The position numbers were made by a program, and so were the translations under genes. The notes beneath the pieces were generated by a model. It was not told the DNA's origin, ran no database searches, and saw only the letters and a program-made list of their open reading frames with translations. Shown piece by piece: positions 43,464-51,096 of a stretch of DNA of 53,588 nucleotides. The first letter of the stretch is position 1, and each line of letters begins with the position of its first letter. This DNA is from an uncultured Clostridia bacterium (GTDB taxonomy: Bacteria; Bacillota; Clostridia; TANB77; CAG-508): contig CAKPQL010000010.1 of the NCBI GenBank assembly GCA_934178555.1, forward strand, positions 1 to 53,588, written 5' to 3'.

Positions 43464-44367
43464 ATGAATATTGTATATGTAAGCAAAGCTAATGATGTAG
43501 ACGAAATGATAACAAATTTTGGCAAAAAGTTGCCACTATGCATAAAAAGAAGACTTGCTAAGAATAAAGTGATTTTAAATAAACAAGGAGAAAACATAGA
43601 ATGTAAAGCTTTCTTTTATGATAAACTGAAGGACAAGGAATTACAAAAGATAGGTCAGAAAATGAAACAAATTATACTTGCCAATGAATATAAAAATATT
43701 GTGGTTTCAAATGCATTAAAAAAACGTTTGAGTGTATATAATGAATTGAAAGGATTAAATATATTAAATGGTAGATGGTTGTTTAATTATCTAATATATG
43801 ATGTTATAAATTATATATTAGATAAAAAAAGAGCAAAAATAACTGAAAGCGAAATTTCAATATTAGTAAATCAAACAACAGACACTAATATACAAAACAT
43901 ATTAAAAATTGCTCAAAATGTAAAGATATTAAATATAGTAACAGATAATATTGCAATATTTAAACAAATAGAAGAAAAATTATATAATGACATGGGGATA
44001 ATGGTAAGAGTAACGAATAATAAAAGAAAAAGTTTATTAAAATCAGATATAATTATAAATCTAGATTTTGATGAAGAAAACTTTAATAAATATAATGTTC
44101 CTAATAAACGGAATTATTGTAAATGTAAATAAAGAAATACGAAAAAACAAAAAAAGTTTTTCTGGAATAAATATAAACGGATATAATATAAATATTCCTA
44201 AGAGATATGCAAGAGAGGGGTTTGATGATAATGAGATGTATGAAAGTGTGTTATTTTGTAAAACACAATTTCAGAATATATTAAATAAATTGGAGGAAGA
44301 CAATATAAAAATAATATCTTTAATAGGGAATAATGGAGTTATAGATGAAAAAGAATATGAAAATTGA
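43464..44367 (+). CDS. Conserved hypothetical protein, +1 shift at CGG
   Basis: A 300-residue cytosolic protein after recoding; not recognised as a named family. Its first half is helical and basic. Residues about 155-215 look like a Rossmann-type unit (VKILNIVTDN, a helix, then KSDIIINLDFDEE). At codon 216 the zero frame meets CGG (44109-44111) and ends eight codons later. Skipping the C extends the protein by 85 residues with the sensible sequence NKGIIVNVNKEIR, ININGYNINIPKRYA and a helical end. No function is proposed. Confidence 0.7.
44109..44111 (+). other. CGG +1 recoding site in the 300-aa hypothetical
   Basis: Zero frame CCT AAT AAA CGG AAT TAT. Skipping the C gives AAT AAA GGA ATT ATT GTA. 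The zero frame stops at 44130. Confidence 0.75.
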
Positions 44368-44392
44368 CATAATTCGATAATGGAGATATAAT
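44364..44392 (+). promoter_or_regulatory. Strong promoter for the 86-aa gene
   Basis: Perfect TTGACA and TATAAT with 17-base spacing. The -35 overlaps the stop codon of the preceding gene. Confidence 0.8.
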
Positions 44393-44426
44393 TAAAGTAT
44401 AATCTTTATATTAGGAGGATTTTGTT

Positions 44427-44687
44427 ATGTCAGTTACTTACAGAGTTCAGCGCACAGCCATGGGTGGACTTACAAAGGAGTCTATTTTCAATGGCAAACA
44501 GGTTAACATCAATGATTTCTTAGATATGGCACCTGATTTTTCTGGGTTAATTCCCAAAGTTATGTCAAATGAAGTTATTGATGCATATCGCATAACAAGG
44601 CAGGAAGGAAATATGTTTTCAGAAATTCTTGCCAAATTCTTTGCGGAACCATATAAAAAGGATAAGGTTCTCGAAGGCAAAATTTAA
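44427..44687 (+). CDS. Hypothetical 86-residue protein with atypical codon use
   Basis: A soluble, mostly helical protein with no family I recognise. Segments include QRTAMGGLTKES and NFNGKQ-like loops at the start and EILAKFFAEPYKKDK at the end. Codons such as CGC, GCC and GGC are more frequent than in neighbours, as in the gene at 28935. It has a perfect promoter, an AGGAGG ribosome site and a hairpin terminator of its own, so it looks like a compact single-gene insertion. Confidence 0.6.
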   Translation: MSVTYRVQRTAMGGLTKESIFNGKQVNINDFLDMAPDFSGLIPKVMSNEVIDAYRITRQEGNMFSEILAKFFAEPYKKDKVLEGKI

Positions 44688-44695
44688 TTTTTCTA

Positions 44696-44728
44696 TGGGC
44701 TATGGCGTAATGCTGTGGCTCTTTTATT
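44696..44728 (+). terminator. Probable terminator after the 86-aa gene
   Basis: GGGCTATGGC pairs imperfectly (with G-T pairs) with GCTGTGGCTC and is followed by TTTTATTTTT. Confidence 0.6.
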
Positions 44729-44742
44729 TTTGATTATAAAAA

Positions 44743-44771
44743 TTGAAATAATAAAAATGTTATGTTATAAT
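44743..44771 (+). promoter_or_regulatory. Promoter for the Thg1-like gene
   Basis: TTGAAA and TATAAT with 17-base spacing. The predicted start, near 44778, falls at the first base pair of the leader hairpin. Confidence 0.75.
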
Positions 44772-44775
44772 AAAA

Positions 44776-44902
44776 AAAGTATACAATATTGTATATTGGT
44801 AAGTAACCACGAATTTGAATTTAAGAACCATTTTTGGTTATTGTATACTTTTATTAATAATGAACTTTTGGGGAAGAACTTAAGAAACTACCTAAAAGTT
44901 CA
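44776..44902 (+). promoter_or_regulatory. Structured leader RNA upstream of the Thg1-like gene
   Basis: Two hairpins fill the 5' leader. AAAAGTATACAATA (44776) pairs with TATTGTATACTTTT (44839-44852), with an inner ACCA/TGGT stem and a 16-base bulge. TGAACTTTT-GG (44861) then pairs with CC-AAAAGTTCA (44891-44902). The first 5' strand can alternatively fold on itself (TATACAATATTGTATA), so a switch is possible. The family is unknown. Confidence 0.5.
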
Positions 44903-44929
44903 CTATTTAAAAAATATTGGAGAAGCATT

Positions 44930-45604
44930 ATGTGGAAAAATTATTTTTTTAATATACAGAAAAAATATAGTATGAGAATTAGCAAGAAATTACCATTAGT
45001 AATTAGGTTAGATGGAAAAGATATCACAAAAAATAAAAGTATTGACTTAATGGATAGAATATCTAAAGAAAGCTTTGGATTTGCATTGGAAGAGACTGTA
45101 AAATATTTTACAAGTAGATATCACTGTTTTGCAATTTTTGGTTCTGATGAAGTAAGTTTTATATGTTTAAAGCCCAATATAGTATTACAGGATTTGGATT
45201 CTGAGGCTTCAAATTATTCGAATGAGATAATATCTGTGTTTTCACAATATTTTTTTAGTTATTTTAATGAATTTAATAAACATAGAACTGTATATTGGCA
45301 TGGAAAATGCTTTACTATAACTAGTGACAAAATAAAATCTTATGTAAGATATCGTTCAAGAATAATAGAAAATGTAATGACAACATATTTTTTGAAAAAG
45401 AAGAAAGTGTATGTTCCTAACGAAAAATTGAATGATAGAATAAACAGATGTATGAAGTATCAAGATTACAATATACTAGAGGAGGTAGAAAAAGGTATAT
45501 TGTATTATGATGGAAATAGAATTAAACTAGAAAATTTTTATGAAGATGAAATAGAAGAGGAAAATAAAATAGATGTAGATAATTTGTTTTCGGATTTATT
45601 GTAG
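44930..45604 (+). CDS. Divergent Thg1-like 3'-5' RNA polymerase (tRNA-His guanylyltransferase family)
   Basis: A 224-residue protein. IRLDGKDITK (Asp28) and FGSDEVSFI (Asp73, Glu74) match the three catalytic carboxylates of Thg1 and Thg1-like proteins, which add nucleotides to RNA 5' ends. YVRYRSRIIENVMTTYF at about residue 140 corresponds to the Thg1 pattern around YFxWRxxDAxRN, but is clearly altered. Bacterial Thg1-like proteins act in repair of 5'-truncated tRNAs rather than obligatory G-1 addition. The acidic C-terminus is short. It has its own promoter and a structured leader. Confidence rests on motifs alone. Confidence 0.7.
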   Translation: MWKNYFFNIQKKYSMRISKKLPLVIRLDGKDITKNKSIDLMDRISKESFGFALEETVKYFTSRYHCFAIFGSDEVSFICLKPNIVLQDLDSEASNYSNEIISVFSQYFFSYFNEFNKHRTVYWHGKCFTITSDKIKSYVRYRSRIIENVMTTYFLKKKKVYVPNEKLNDRINRCMKYQDYNILEEVEKGILYYDGNRIKLENFYEDEIEEENKIDVDNLFSDLL

Positions 45605-45663
45605 GTATTAAAACTAATTATAATTAAAAAATGTAATTGTAGCTTAAAAAAATTATAAAATGC

Positions 45664-45692
45664 TTGCATTTTGGTAAAAATAAGTATATAAT
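45664..45692 (+). promoter_or_regulatory. Promoter of the rimP-nusA-infB operon
   Basis: TTGCAT and TATAAT with 17-base spacing, about 75 bases before the rimP start. Confidence 0.8.
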
Positions 45693-45713
45693 TATTTTAC
45701 ATTAATAGATTAC

Positions 45714-45742
45714 TTAAGAGTGGGAAGAAATCCCACTCTTAA
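45714..45742 (+). promoter_or_regulatory. Leader hairpin before rimP
   Basis: A perfect 12-bp stem TTAAGAGTGGGA / TCCCACTCTTAA with a five-base loop, followed by CTTTTG and then the ribosome site. It could attenuate the operon, perhaps under NusA control, or stabilise the message. Confidence 0.65.
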
Positions 45743-45765
45743 CTTTTGTAAATAGGAGGTAAATT

Positions 45766-46221
45766 TTGGCTAGTATAGAAGAAAAAGTTGAAGACTTAAT
45801 TGCAAGCAAAGTAAATGAGTTAGGCTTTGATTTATATGATGTTGAATATGTAAAGGAAGGTAAAGAATATTATTTACGTGTATATATTGATAAAGAAGAT
45901 GGTATAGATTTAAATGATTGTGAAACTGTTAGTAATGGAATATCAGATATTTTAGATGAAGCAAATTATATAAAAGAACAATATTTTTTAGAAGTATCAT
46001 CTCCAGGAATAGAAAGAGTATTAAGAAAAGAAAAACATTTACAAGCTAATATAGGAAATCAAATAGAAATAAGACTATTTAAACCAATTGAAAAGCAAAA
46101 ACAATATACAGGAATTTTAATTGGTTTTAATAAAGAGTCTGTGGAAATAGAAAATGAAAAAGTAATATCTATAGATAGAAAGAATATTGCACAAATAAAA
46201 ACAATATATGATTGGAATTAG
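45766..46221 (+). CDS. rimP: Ribosome maturation factor RimP
   Basis: A 151-residue factor for 30S subunit maturation. It has GFDLYDVEYVKEGKEYYLRVYID in the N-terminal domain, NDCETVSNGISDILD, and EVSSPGIERVL, the most conserved family motif. The C-terminal SH3-like half ends normally. The start is TTG six bases after AGGAGGT. It opens the rimP-nusA-infB operon. Confidence 0.95.
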   Translation: MASIEEKVEDLIASKVNELGFDLYDVEYVKEGKEYYLRVYIDKEDGIDLNDCETVSNGISDILDEANYIKEQYFLEVSSPGIERVLRKEKHLQANIGNQIEIRLFKPIEKQKQYTGILIGFNKESVEIENEKVISIDRKNIAQIKTIYDWN

Positions 46222-46313
46222 AATTGCAAATATTATAAATTTTGTATGGTATGATACAATTGTTATTCTGTATAAAAATAAAAAATAAATAATTTATAAG
46301 GAGGAGTATAAAA

Positions 46314-47402
46314 ATGAAAACAATGAACAGCCAAGAATTAATAACAGCGATAGAAGAATTAGAAAAGGAGAAAAAAATAGACAAAGGATACTTATTAGAA
46401 TCACTTGAGACATCACTTGTAACAGCATATAAAAAGAACTTTGATTCTTTGGAAAATGTAAAAGTTACGATAGATAGTGTTACTGGAGTAATACACATAT
46501 ATGCTTTAAAAGAGGTTGCAGAAATTGTGGAAGATAGTAATACACAAATTAGCTTAGATGAAGCAAGACAAAAAAGCAAAAAATATGAAATTGGTGATAC
46601 TGTAGAAATAGAAATAATGCCAAAGGATTTTGGTAGAATTGCAGCTCAAACAGCAAAACAAGTAATGTTACAAAAAATAAGAGAAGCAGAAAGAGATATC
46701 ATATATTCTGAATATAATGACAGAAAGGGTGAAATAGTTACAGGAATAGTACAGAAAGCTGATGGAGCAGTTGTTGTATTAGATTTAGGAAAGTTAGAAG
46801 GAATAATGTTACCTAAAGAAAAAATACCAACAGAAAATTATAAAGTAAATGATAAAATAAGAGCCTATGTAGTAGGTGTAGAGAAAGGAGCTAAAGGTGC
46901 TCCTCAAGTTATGGTATCTAGAAGTAATCCAGATTTTGTAAGAAAATTATTTGAATTTGAAATACCAGAAATATATGAAGGACTAATAGAAATAAAGAGT
47001 GTATCAAGAGATGCTGGAAGCAGAAGTAAAGTTGCTGTATATTCAACAAATCCAGACATAGACCCTGTAGGTTCTTGCGTAGGTCAAAAGGGAATAAGAA
47101 TACAAAACATTATAAATGAATTAAATGGAGAAAAAATAGATGTAATAGAATGGAATGAAGATCCGTCAATATACATATCTGCAGCATTATTACCAGCACA
47201 AGTATTAGCGGTAGATATAAATGAAGAAGAAAAGTTTGCACAAGTTATAGTTCCAGACGATCAATTGTCATTAGCAATAGGAAAATCTGGACAGAATGCA
47301 AGATTGGCAGCAAAATTAACAAATTGGAAAATTGATATAAAAAGTGAAACTCAATTTAAAGAATTATTAGCAACAAATCAAGAAGAAACATCAGAAGAAT
47401 AA
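46314..47402 (+). CDS. nusA: Transcription termination/antitermination factor NusA
   Basis: A 362-residue RNA polymerase-binding factor. The N-terminal domain is followed by an S1 domain (GEIVTGIVQKADGAVVVLDLGKLEG split across residues 135-155), KH1 and KH2 with DPVGSCVGQKGIRIQ and LAIGKSGQNARLAAKL. It lacks the C-terminal acidic repeats of E. coli NusA, as in other Firmicutes. It may also act on its own leader hairpin. Confidence 0.96.
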   Translation: MKTMNSQELITAIEELEKEKKIDKGYLLESLETSLVTAYKKNFDSLENVKVTIDSVTGVIHIYALKEVAEIVEDSNTQISLDEARQKSKKYEIGDTVEIEIMPKDFGRIAAQTAKQVMLQKIREAERDIIYSEYNDRKGEIVTGIVQKADGAVVVLDLGKLEGIMLPKEKIPTENYKVNDKIRAYVVGVEKGAKGAPQVMVSRSNPDFVRKLFEFEIPEIYEGLIEIKSVSRDAGSRSKVAVYSTNPDIDPVGSCVGQKGIRIQNIINELNGEKIDVIEWNEDPSIYISAALLPAQVLAVDINEEEKFAQVIVPDDQLSLAIGKSGQNARLAAKLTNWKIDIKSETQFKELLATNQEETSEE

Positions 47403-47424
47403 TTCGCATAAAGGATGTGAGATA

Positions 47425-47685
47425 TTGAAAAAGATACCGCAAAGAAGTTGTATGGGCTGTAATCAAAAAAAAGATAAAAGAGATTTAATAAGAATTGTAA
47501 AAAATAAAGAAGGTATAATAAATATTGATAAAACAGGAAAACTAGAGGGACGAGGCGCATACATATGTGATAATATAGAATGTTTAGAAAAGGTAATTAA
47601 AAATAAAAGACTTGAAAAAATGTTAGAAGCCAAAATTGACGATGAAATTTATAATAATTTAAGAGGTGTAATTGTTGACAAATAA
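47425..47685 (+). CDS. ylxR: YlxR-family RNA-binding protein (RnpM)
   Basis: An 86-residue protein with the family core RSCMGCNQKKDKRDLIRIV and GRGAYIC. It is encoded between nusA and ylxQ as in most Firmicutes. Family members have been linked to RNase P modulation. TTG start after AAAGGATG. It overlaps the next gene by 11 bases. Confidence 0.92.
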   Translation: MKKIPQRSCMGCNQKKDKRDLIRIVKNKEGIINIDKTGKLEGRGAYICDNIECLEKVIKNKRLEKMLEAKIDDEIYNNLRGVIVDK

Positions 47686-47998
47686 AGTATATGGATTGCT
47701 TGGAATATGTGCAAAAGCCGGAGGTATAGTTTCTGGTACAGATGCAACGATTGAGATGGTTGAAAAAAACAAAGCCAAAGTTGTTATTGTAGCACAAGAT
47801 TGTTCTGATAAAACTATAAAGAATATGAAATATATATGTGATAAAAATAATGTACCAATCTATATTTTTGGAAATATAGAAAATATAAGTAAATCTATAG
47901 GAAAAAATAACAGAGGAATTATTGGTATAAAAAATGAAAGTCTTGCAAGAGAGATTATAAAAATAATTTGTGGAGGTGACACTATTGGGCAAAATTAA
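47675..47998 (+). CDS. ylxQ: L7Ae-family ribosomal-like protein YlxQ
   Basis: A 107-residue K-turn-type RNA-binding protein of the L7Ae/L30e family, with GLLGICAKAGGIVSGTDAT and KVVIVAQDCSDKT. It lies in its conserved place between ylxR and infB, and the ends overlap both. The TTG at 47675 is six bases after AGAGGTG; another TTG sits three bases earlier. Confidence 0.9.
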   Translation: MTNKVYGLLGICAKAGGIVSGTDATIEMVEKNKAKVVIVAQDCSDKTIKNMKYICDKNNVPIYIFGNIENISKSIGKNNRGIIGIKNESLAREIIKIICGGDTIGQN

Positions 47999-50903
47999 AA
48001 TACATGAAATTGCCAAAAAGTTAGGTCTAAATAGTAAAGAAGTGTTAGATAGGGCTAAAGAATTAGGAATGGATGTAAAAACTCATTTAAGTGGTGTAGA
48101 AGAAAGTGAAGCTAGGAAAATAGAGGAAAGCTTTTCTAGCAAGAACAATAAAAAGGCAAAAGAAGATAAAGCAAAACCAGCAACACCAGTTATAATTAGA
48201 AGAGAAGTAATAATTACAGATGACGTTGCTGAAAGAGAGAATAAGGAGAAAAAAGTAGAAGAAAAGAAAAATAATGTTGGTTTTATAGAAAATAATAGAA
48301 AGAAAGATTATAACATTGTATACAGAAATAAACCAAATAAACCACTTACTGTAAGTGAATTGTTTGGAATAAATAAAGAAAAGGAAAATAATAAAGAAGT
48401 GGTTAAAGAAGTGCAAAAAGAAGAAAAAATTGAAGCAAAAGAAGAAATAAAAAATGAAGTTAAAGATGAGGTTAAGACAGAACCAAAAGAAGAAGTAAAT
48501 AAACCAGAACAAAAAAATGTAAATCCTAAATATGATAGAACTGAATCTTCAAATAGGCCATTTAATAAACCTCAAGATAGACCTCAAAATAGACCGTTTA
48601 ATAGAGACAATAATAGACCTTTCAATAGAGATAATAATCAAAATAGGCCATTTAATAGAGATAATAATAGACCTTTCAATAGAGACAATAATCAAAATAG
48701 ACCATTTAATAGAGATAATAATAGACCTTTCAATAGAGACAATAATCAAAATAGACCATTTAATAGAGACAATAATAGACCTTTCAATAGAGATAATAAT
48801 CAAAATAGAAGACCTCTAGATGAAAAAAGAATTGAAAAAAATATTAAAGATATAATGGCTTCTGATGTTGTAGAAAAAGAAAGTGTTAGAGAATATGCTA
48901 ATAAGGCTATAGATAAGCAAAAAAGTAATAGATATGAAGAAAATAAAGCTAATAAAAAGCCTTCAAAAAATAGAAGAAATAATAATGATTATGATGAAGG
49001 AAAATTAAAGGATTTAAAACAAGTAAATAAATTATCTCATATGTTTAATGAAGGTTCTATGTTAGATTATTATGATTTGACTACAGAAAGAGGAAAAAGA
49101 AGTAAAAAGAAAAATCAACAACAAGAAGATAGACAAAAACAAAAAATATTCCAATTAACAGATATAACAATACCAGAGAGTATAACTGTAAAAGATTTAG
49201 CGGCAGAACTTAAAAAAACAAGTAGTGAAATAATAAAAAAATTATTAGGATATGGAATATTAGCTACAATTAATAATTCTGTAGATTTTGATACAGCGTT
49301 TTTAATAGCTGGAGAATATGGAATAACTGCACATAAAAAGGAAATAATAACAGAAGAGGATATACTTTTTGATGATACAGAGGATAAAGACGAAGATTTA
49401 GTTTCAAGAGCTCCAGTAGTTGTTGTTATGGGACACGTAGACCATGGTAAAACATCACTTCTAGATGCAGTTAGGTCAACTAATGTAATAGAAGGAGAGG
49501 CAGGAGGAATAACACAACATATAGGTGCATATAAGGTAGAAGTAAATGGAAGAGAAATAACATTCCTAGATACACCTGGACACGAAGCTTTTACAAGTAT
49601 GAGGGCAAGAGGAGCACAAATAACAGATATAGCTATATTGGTTGTTGCAGCAAATGATGGAGTTATGCCTCAAACAGTAGAGGCAATAAATCATGCAAAA
49701 GCAGCAGGAATTCCGATAGTAGTAGCAATAAATAAAATAGACCTAGAGGGTGCAAATCCAGAAAAGGTAAAACAAGAATTGACTGAATATGGATTAGTTC
49801 CAGAAGAATGGGGCGGAGATACAATATTTGTACCAATTTCTGCAAAGAAAAAAATAAATATAGATAATTTATTAGAAATGGTATTATTAGTTGCAGATAT
49901 GAAGGATTTAAAAGTAAATCCTAAGAAACAAGCCAAAGGTGCAGTAATAGAAGCAAAACTAGATAAAGCAAAAGGACCAGTGGCAACAATGCTAGTACAA
50001 CGTGGATGTTTAGATGTAGGAGATACAATACTTGTTGGTTCTGTTATAGGAAGAATAAGAGCGATGACAAATGATAAAGGGCAATCTGTAAAAAGTGCTG
50101 GACCATCAACACCAGTAGAGGTAATAGGATTAACAGAGGTCCCAGAAGCAGGAGATACATTCTATGAAGTAAAAGATGAAAAAACAGCAAAACACTTAAT
50201 GGAAAGAAGAAAACGTCAAGCAAGAGATAAGGCATTAAATGCTACAGCAAGAGTAACATTGGATGATTTATTTAGCCAAATTGAAAAGGGACATTTAAAA
50301 CAATTAAACTTAATAGTAAAGGCAGATGTTCAAGGTTCGGTAGAAGCCGTAAAACAATCATTGGAGAAATTATCAAATGATGAAGTTCAAGTAAAAGTAA
50401 TTCACTCAAATGTTGGAGCTGTTACAGAATCTGATGTAACACTTGCTAAAGTATCAAAAGCTATAATAATTGCATTTAATGTAAGACCAGATGCAATGGC
50501 AAAAGAAATAGCAGAAAAAGAAGAAGTAGAAATAAAGACATATTCTGTAATATATAATGCAATAGAAGATGTAGAAGCTGCAATGAAGGGAATGTTAGAT
50601 CCAGTATTTAAAGAAGTTGTTATAGGAAATGCAGAAATAAGGCAAGTATTCAAAGTTTCAAATGTAGGAACAATCGCAGGATGCTATGTAACCAATGGAA
50701 AAGTTGCAAGAAATGCAGGAGTAAGATTACTAAGAGAGAATATAGTAGTATATGAAGGTAAATTAGTATCATTAAAGAGATTTAAAGATGATGCAAAAGA
50801 GGTTGCGTCAGGATATGAATGTGGTATTCAATTAGAAAACTATAATGATATAAAAGAGGGCGATATACTAGAAGTTTACGTTATGGAAGAAGTAAAAAGA
50901 TAG
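47985..50903 (+). CDS. infB: Translation initiation factor IF-2
   Basis: A 972-residue GTPase that places fMet-tRNA on the 30S subunit. An IF2 N-terminal helical domain (KIHEIAKKLGLNSKEV) is followed by a Lys/Glu-rich linker and an Arg/Asn/Asp tandem-repeat region (residues 204-275). A second IF2_N domain leads to the G domain: GHVDHGKTS, GGITQHIGAY, DTPGHEAF, NKID. Domains II, III and C2 follow to the end. The TTG at 47985 is five bases after GGAGGTGA; upstream GTG is in-frame but precedes that site. No CGG is used, although the linker is dense in Arg (AGA/AGG). Confidence 0.96.
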   Translation: MGKIKIHEIAKKLGLNSKEVLDRAKELGMDVKTHLSGVEESEARKIEESFSSKNNKKAKEDKAKPATPVIIRREVIITDDVAERENKEKKVEEKKNNVGFIENNRKKDYNIVYRNKPNKPLTVSELFGINKEKENNKEVVKEVQKEEKIEAKEEIKNEVKDEVKTEPKEEVNKPEQKNVNPKYDRTESSNRPFNKPQDRPQNRPFNRDNNRPFNRDNNQNRPFNRDNNRPFNRDNNQNRPFNRDNNRPFNRDNNQNRPFNRDNNRPFNRDNNQNRRPLDEKRIEKNIKDIMASDVVEKESVREYANKAIDKQKSNRYEENKANKKPSKNRRNNNDYDEGKLKDLKQVNKLSHMFNEGSMLDYYDLTTERGKRSKKKNQQQEDRQKQKIFQLTDITIPESITVKDLAAELKKTSSEIIKKLLGYGILATINNSVDFDTAFLIAGEYGITAHKKEIITEEDILFDDTEDKDEDLVSRAPVVVVMGHVDHGKTSLLDAVRSTNVIEGEAGGITQHIGAYKVEVNGREITFLDTPGHEAFTSMRARGAQITDIAILVVAANDGVMPQTVEAINHAKAAGIPIVVAINKIDLEGANPEKVKQELTEYGLVPEEWGGDTIFVPISAKKKINIDNLLEMVLLVADMKDLKVNPKKQAKGAVIEAKLDKAKGPVATMLVQRGCLDVGDTILVGSVIGRIRAMTNDKGQSVKSAGPSTPVEVIGLTEVPEAGDTFYEVKDEKTAKHLMERRKRQARDKALNATARVTLDDLFSQIEKGHLKQLNLIVKADVQGSVEAVKQSLEKLSNDEVQVKVIHSNVGAVTESDVTLAKVSKAIIIAFNVRPDAMAKEIAEKEEVEIKTYSVIYNAIEDVEAAMKGMLDPVFKEVVIGNAEIRQVFKVSNVGTIAGCYVTNGKVARNAGVRLLRENIVVYEGKLVSLKRFKDDAKEVASGYECGIQLENYNDIKEGDILEVYVMEEVKR
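48594..48809 (+). repeat. Four tandem 54-bp repeats in infB
   Basis: Four 18-residue units of PFNRDNNRPFNRDNNQNR, each built of two shorter half-units. Copies are nearly identical, so repeat number may vary between strains without affecting the frame. Confidence 0.95.
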
Positions 50904-50933
50904 AATAAAAAACATATGAAAAGAGGTAAAATA

Positions 50934-51095
50934 ATGGATAAAAGAGAAAATATAAAAGAAGATTTAAAAAGATTTAATAGAGAAGAATATGAAAAAAAGA
51001 TGTTAGAAAGTTTAAAAAAAGCAAGTGAAGCAAACAAAGCAAACAAAAGTAAATTTCCTAAATTCCTTAAAAAAGGTAGAGAAGAAGGGAGATAA
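50934..51095 (+). CDS. Small basic protein between infB and rbfA
   Basis: A 53-residue, highly charged, helical protein (MDKRENIKEDLKRFN start, KKGREEGR end) not recognised. AAGAGGT lies six bases before the ATG. It stops one base before the rbfA start, within rbfA's ribosome site, implying translational coupling. A role in translation or 30S maturation is suggested by position only. Confidence 0.6.
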   Translation: MDKRENIKEDLKRFNREEYEKKMLESLKKASEANKANKSKFPKFLKKGREEGR

Positions 51096-51096
51096 A

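Noticed and set aside
11412..44367. CGG reassigned to another amino acid (Trp or Gln) rather than a frameshift
   Set aside because: A reassigned CGG would keep the zero frame open, but the zero frame fails soon after each CGG while the +1 frame continues the known protein.
44776..44852. A tRNA gene upstream of the Thg1-like gene
   Set aside because: Its length and outer stem suggest one, but there is no T-arm with TTC consensus and no proper anticodon arm; a leader hairpin fits better.
48532..48819. CRISPR-like repeat array or second gene in infB
   Set aside because: The 54-bp units are coding repeats of the IF-2 linker without unique spacers; the other open frames are shadows of the repeat.
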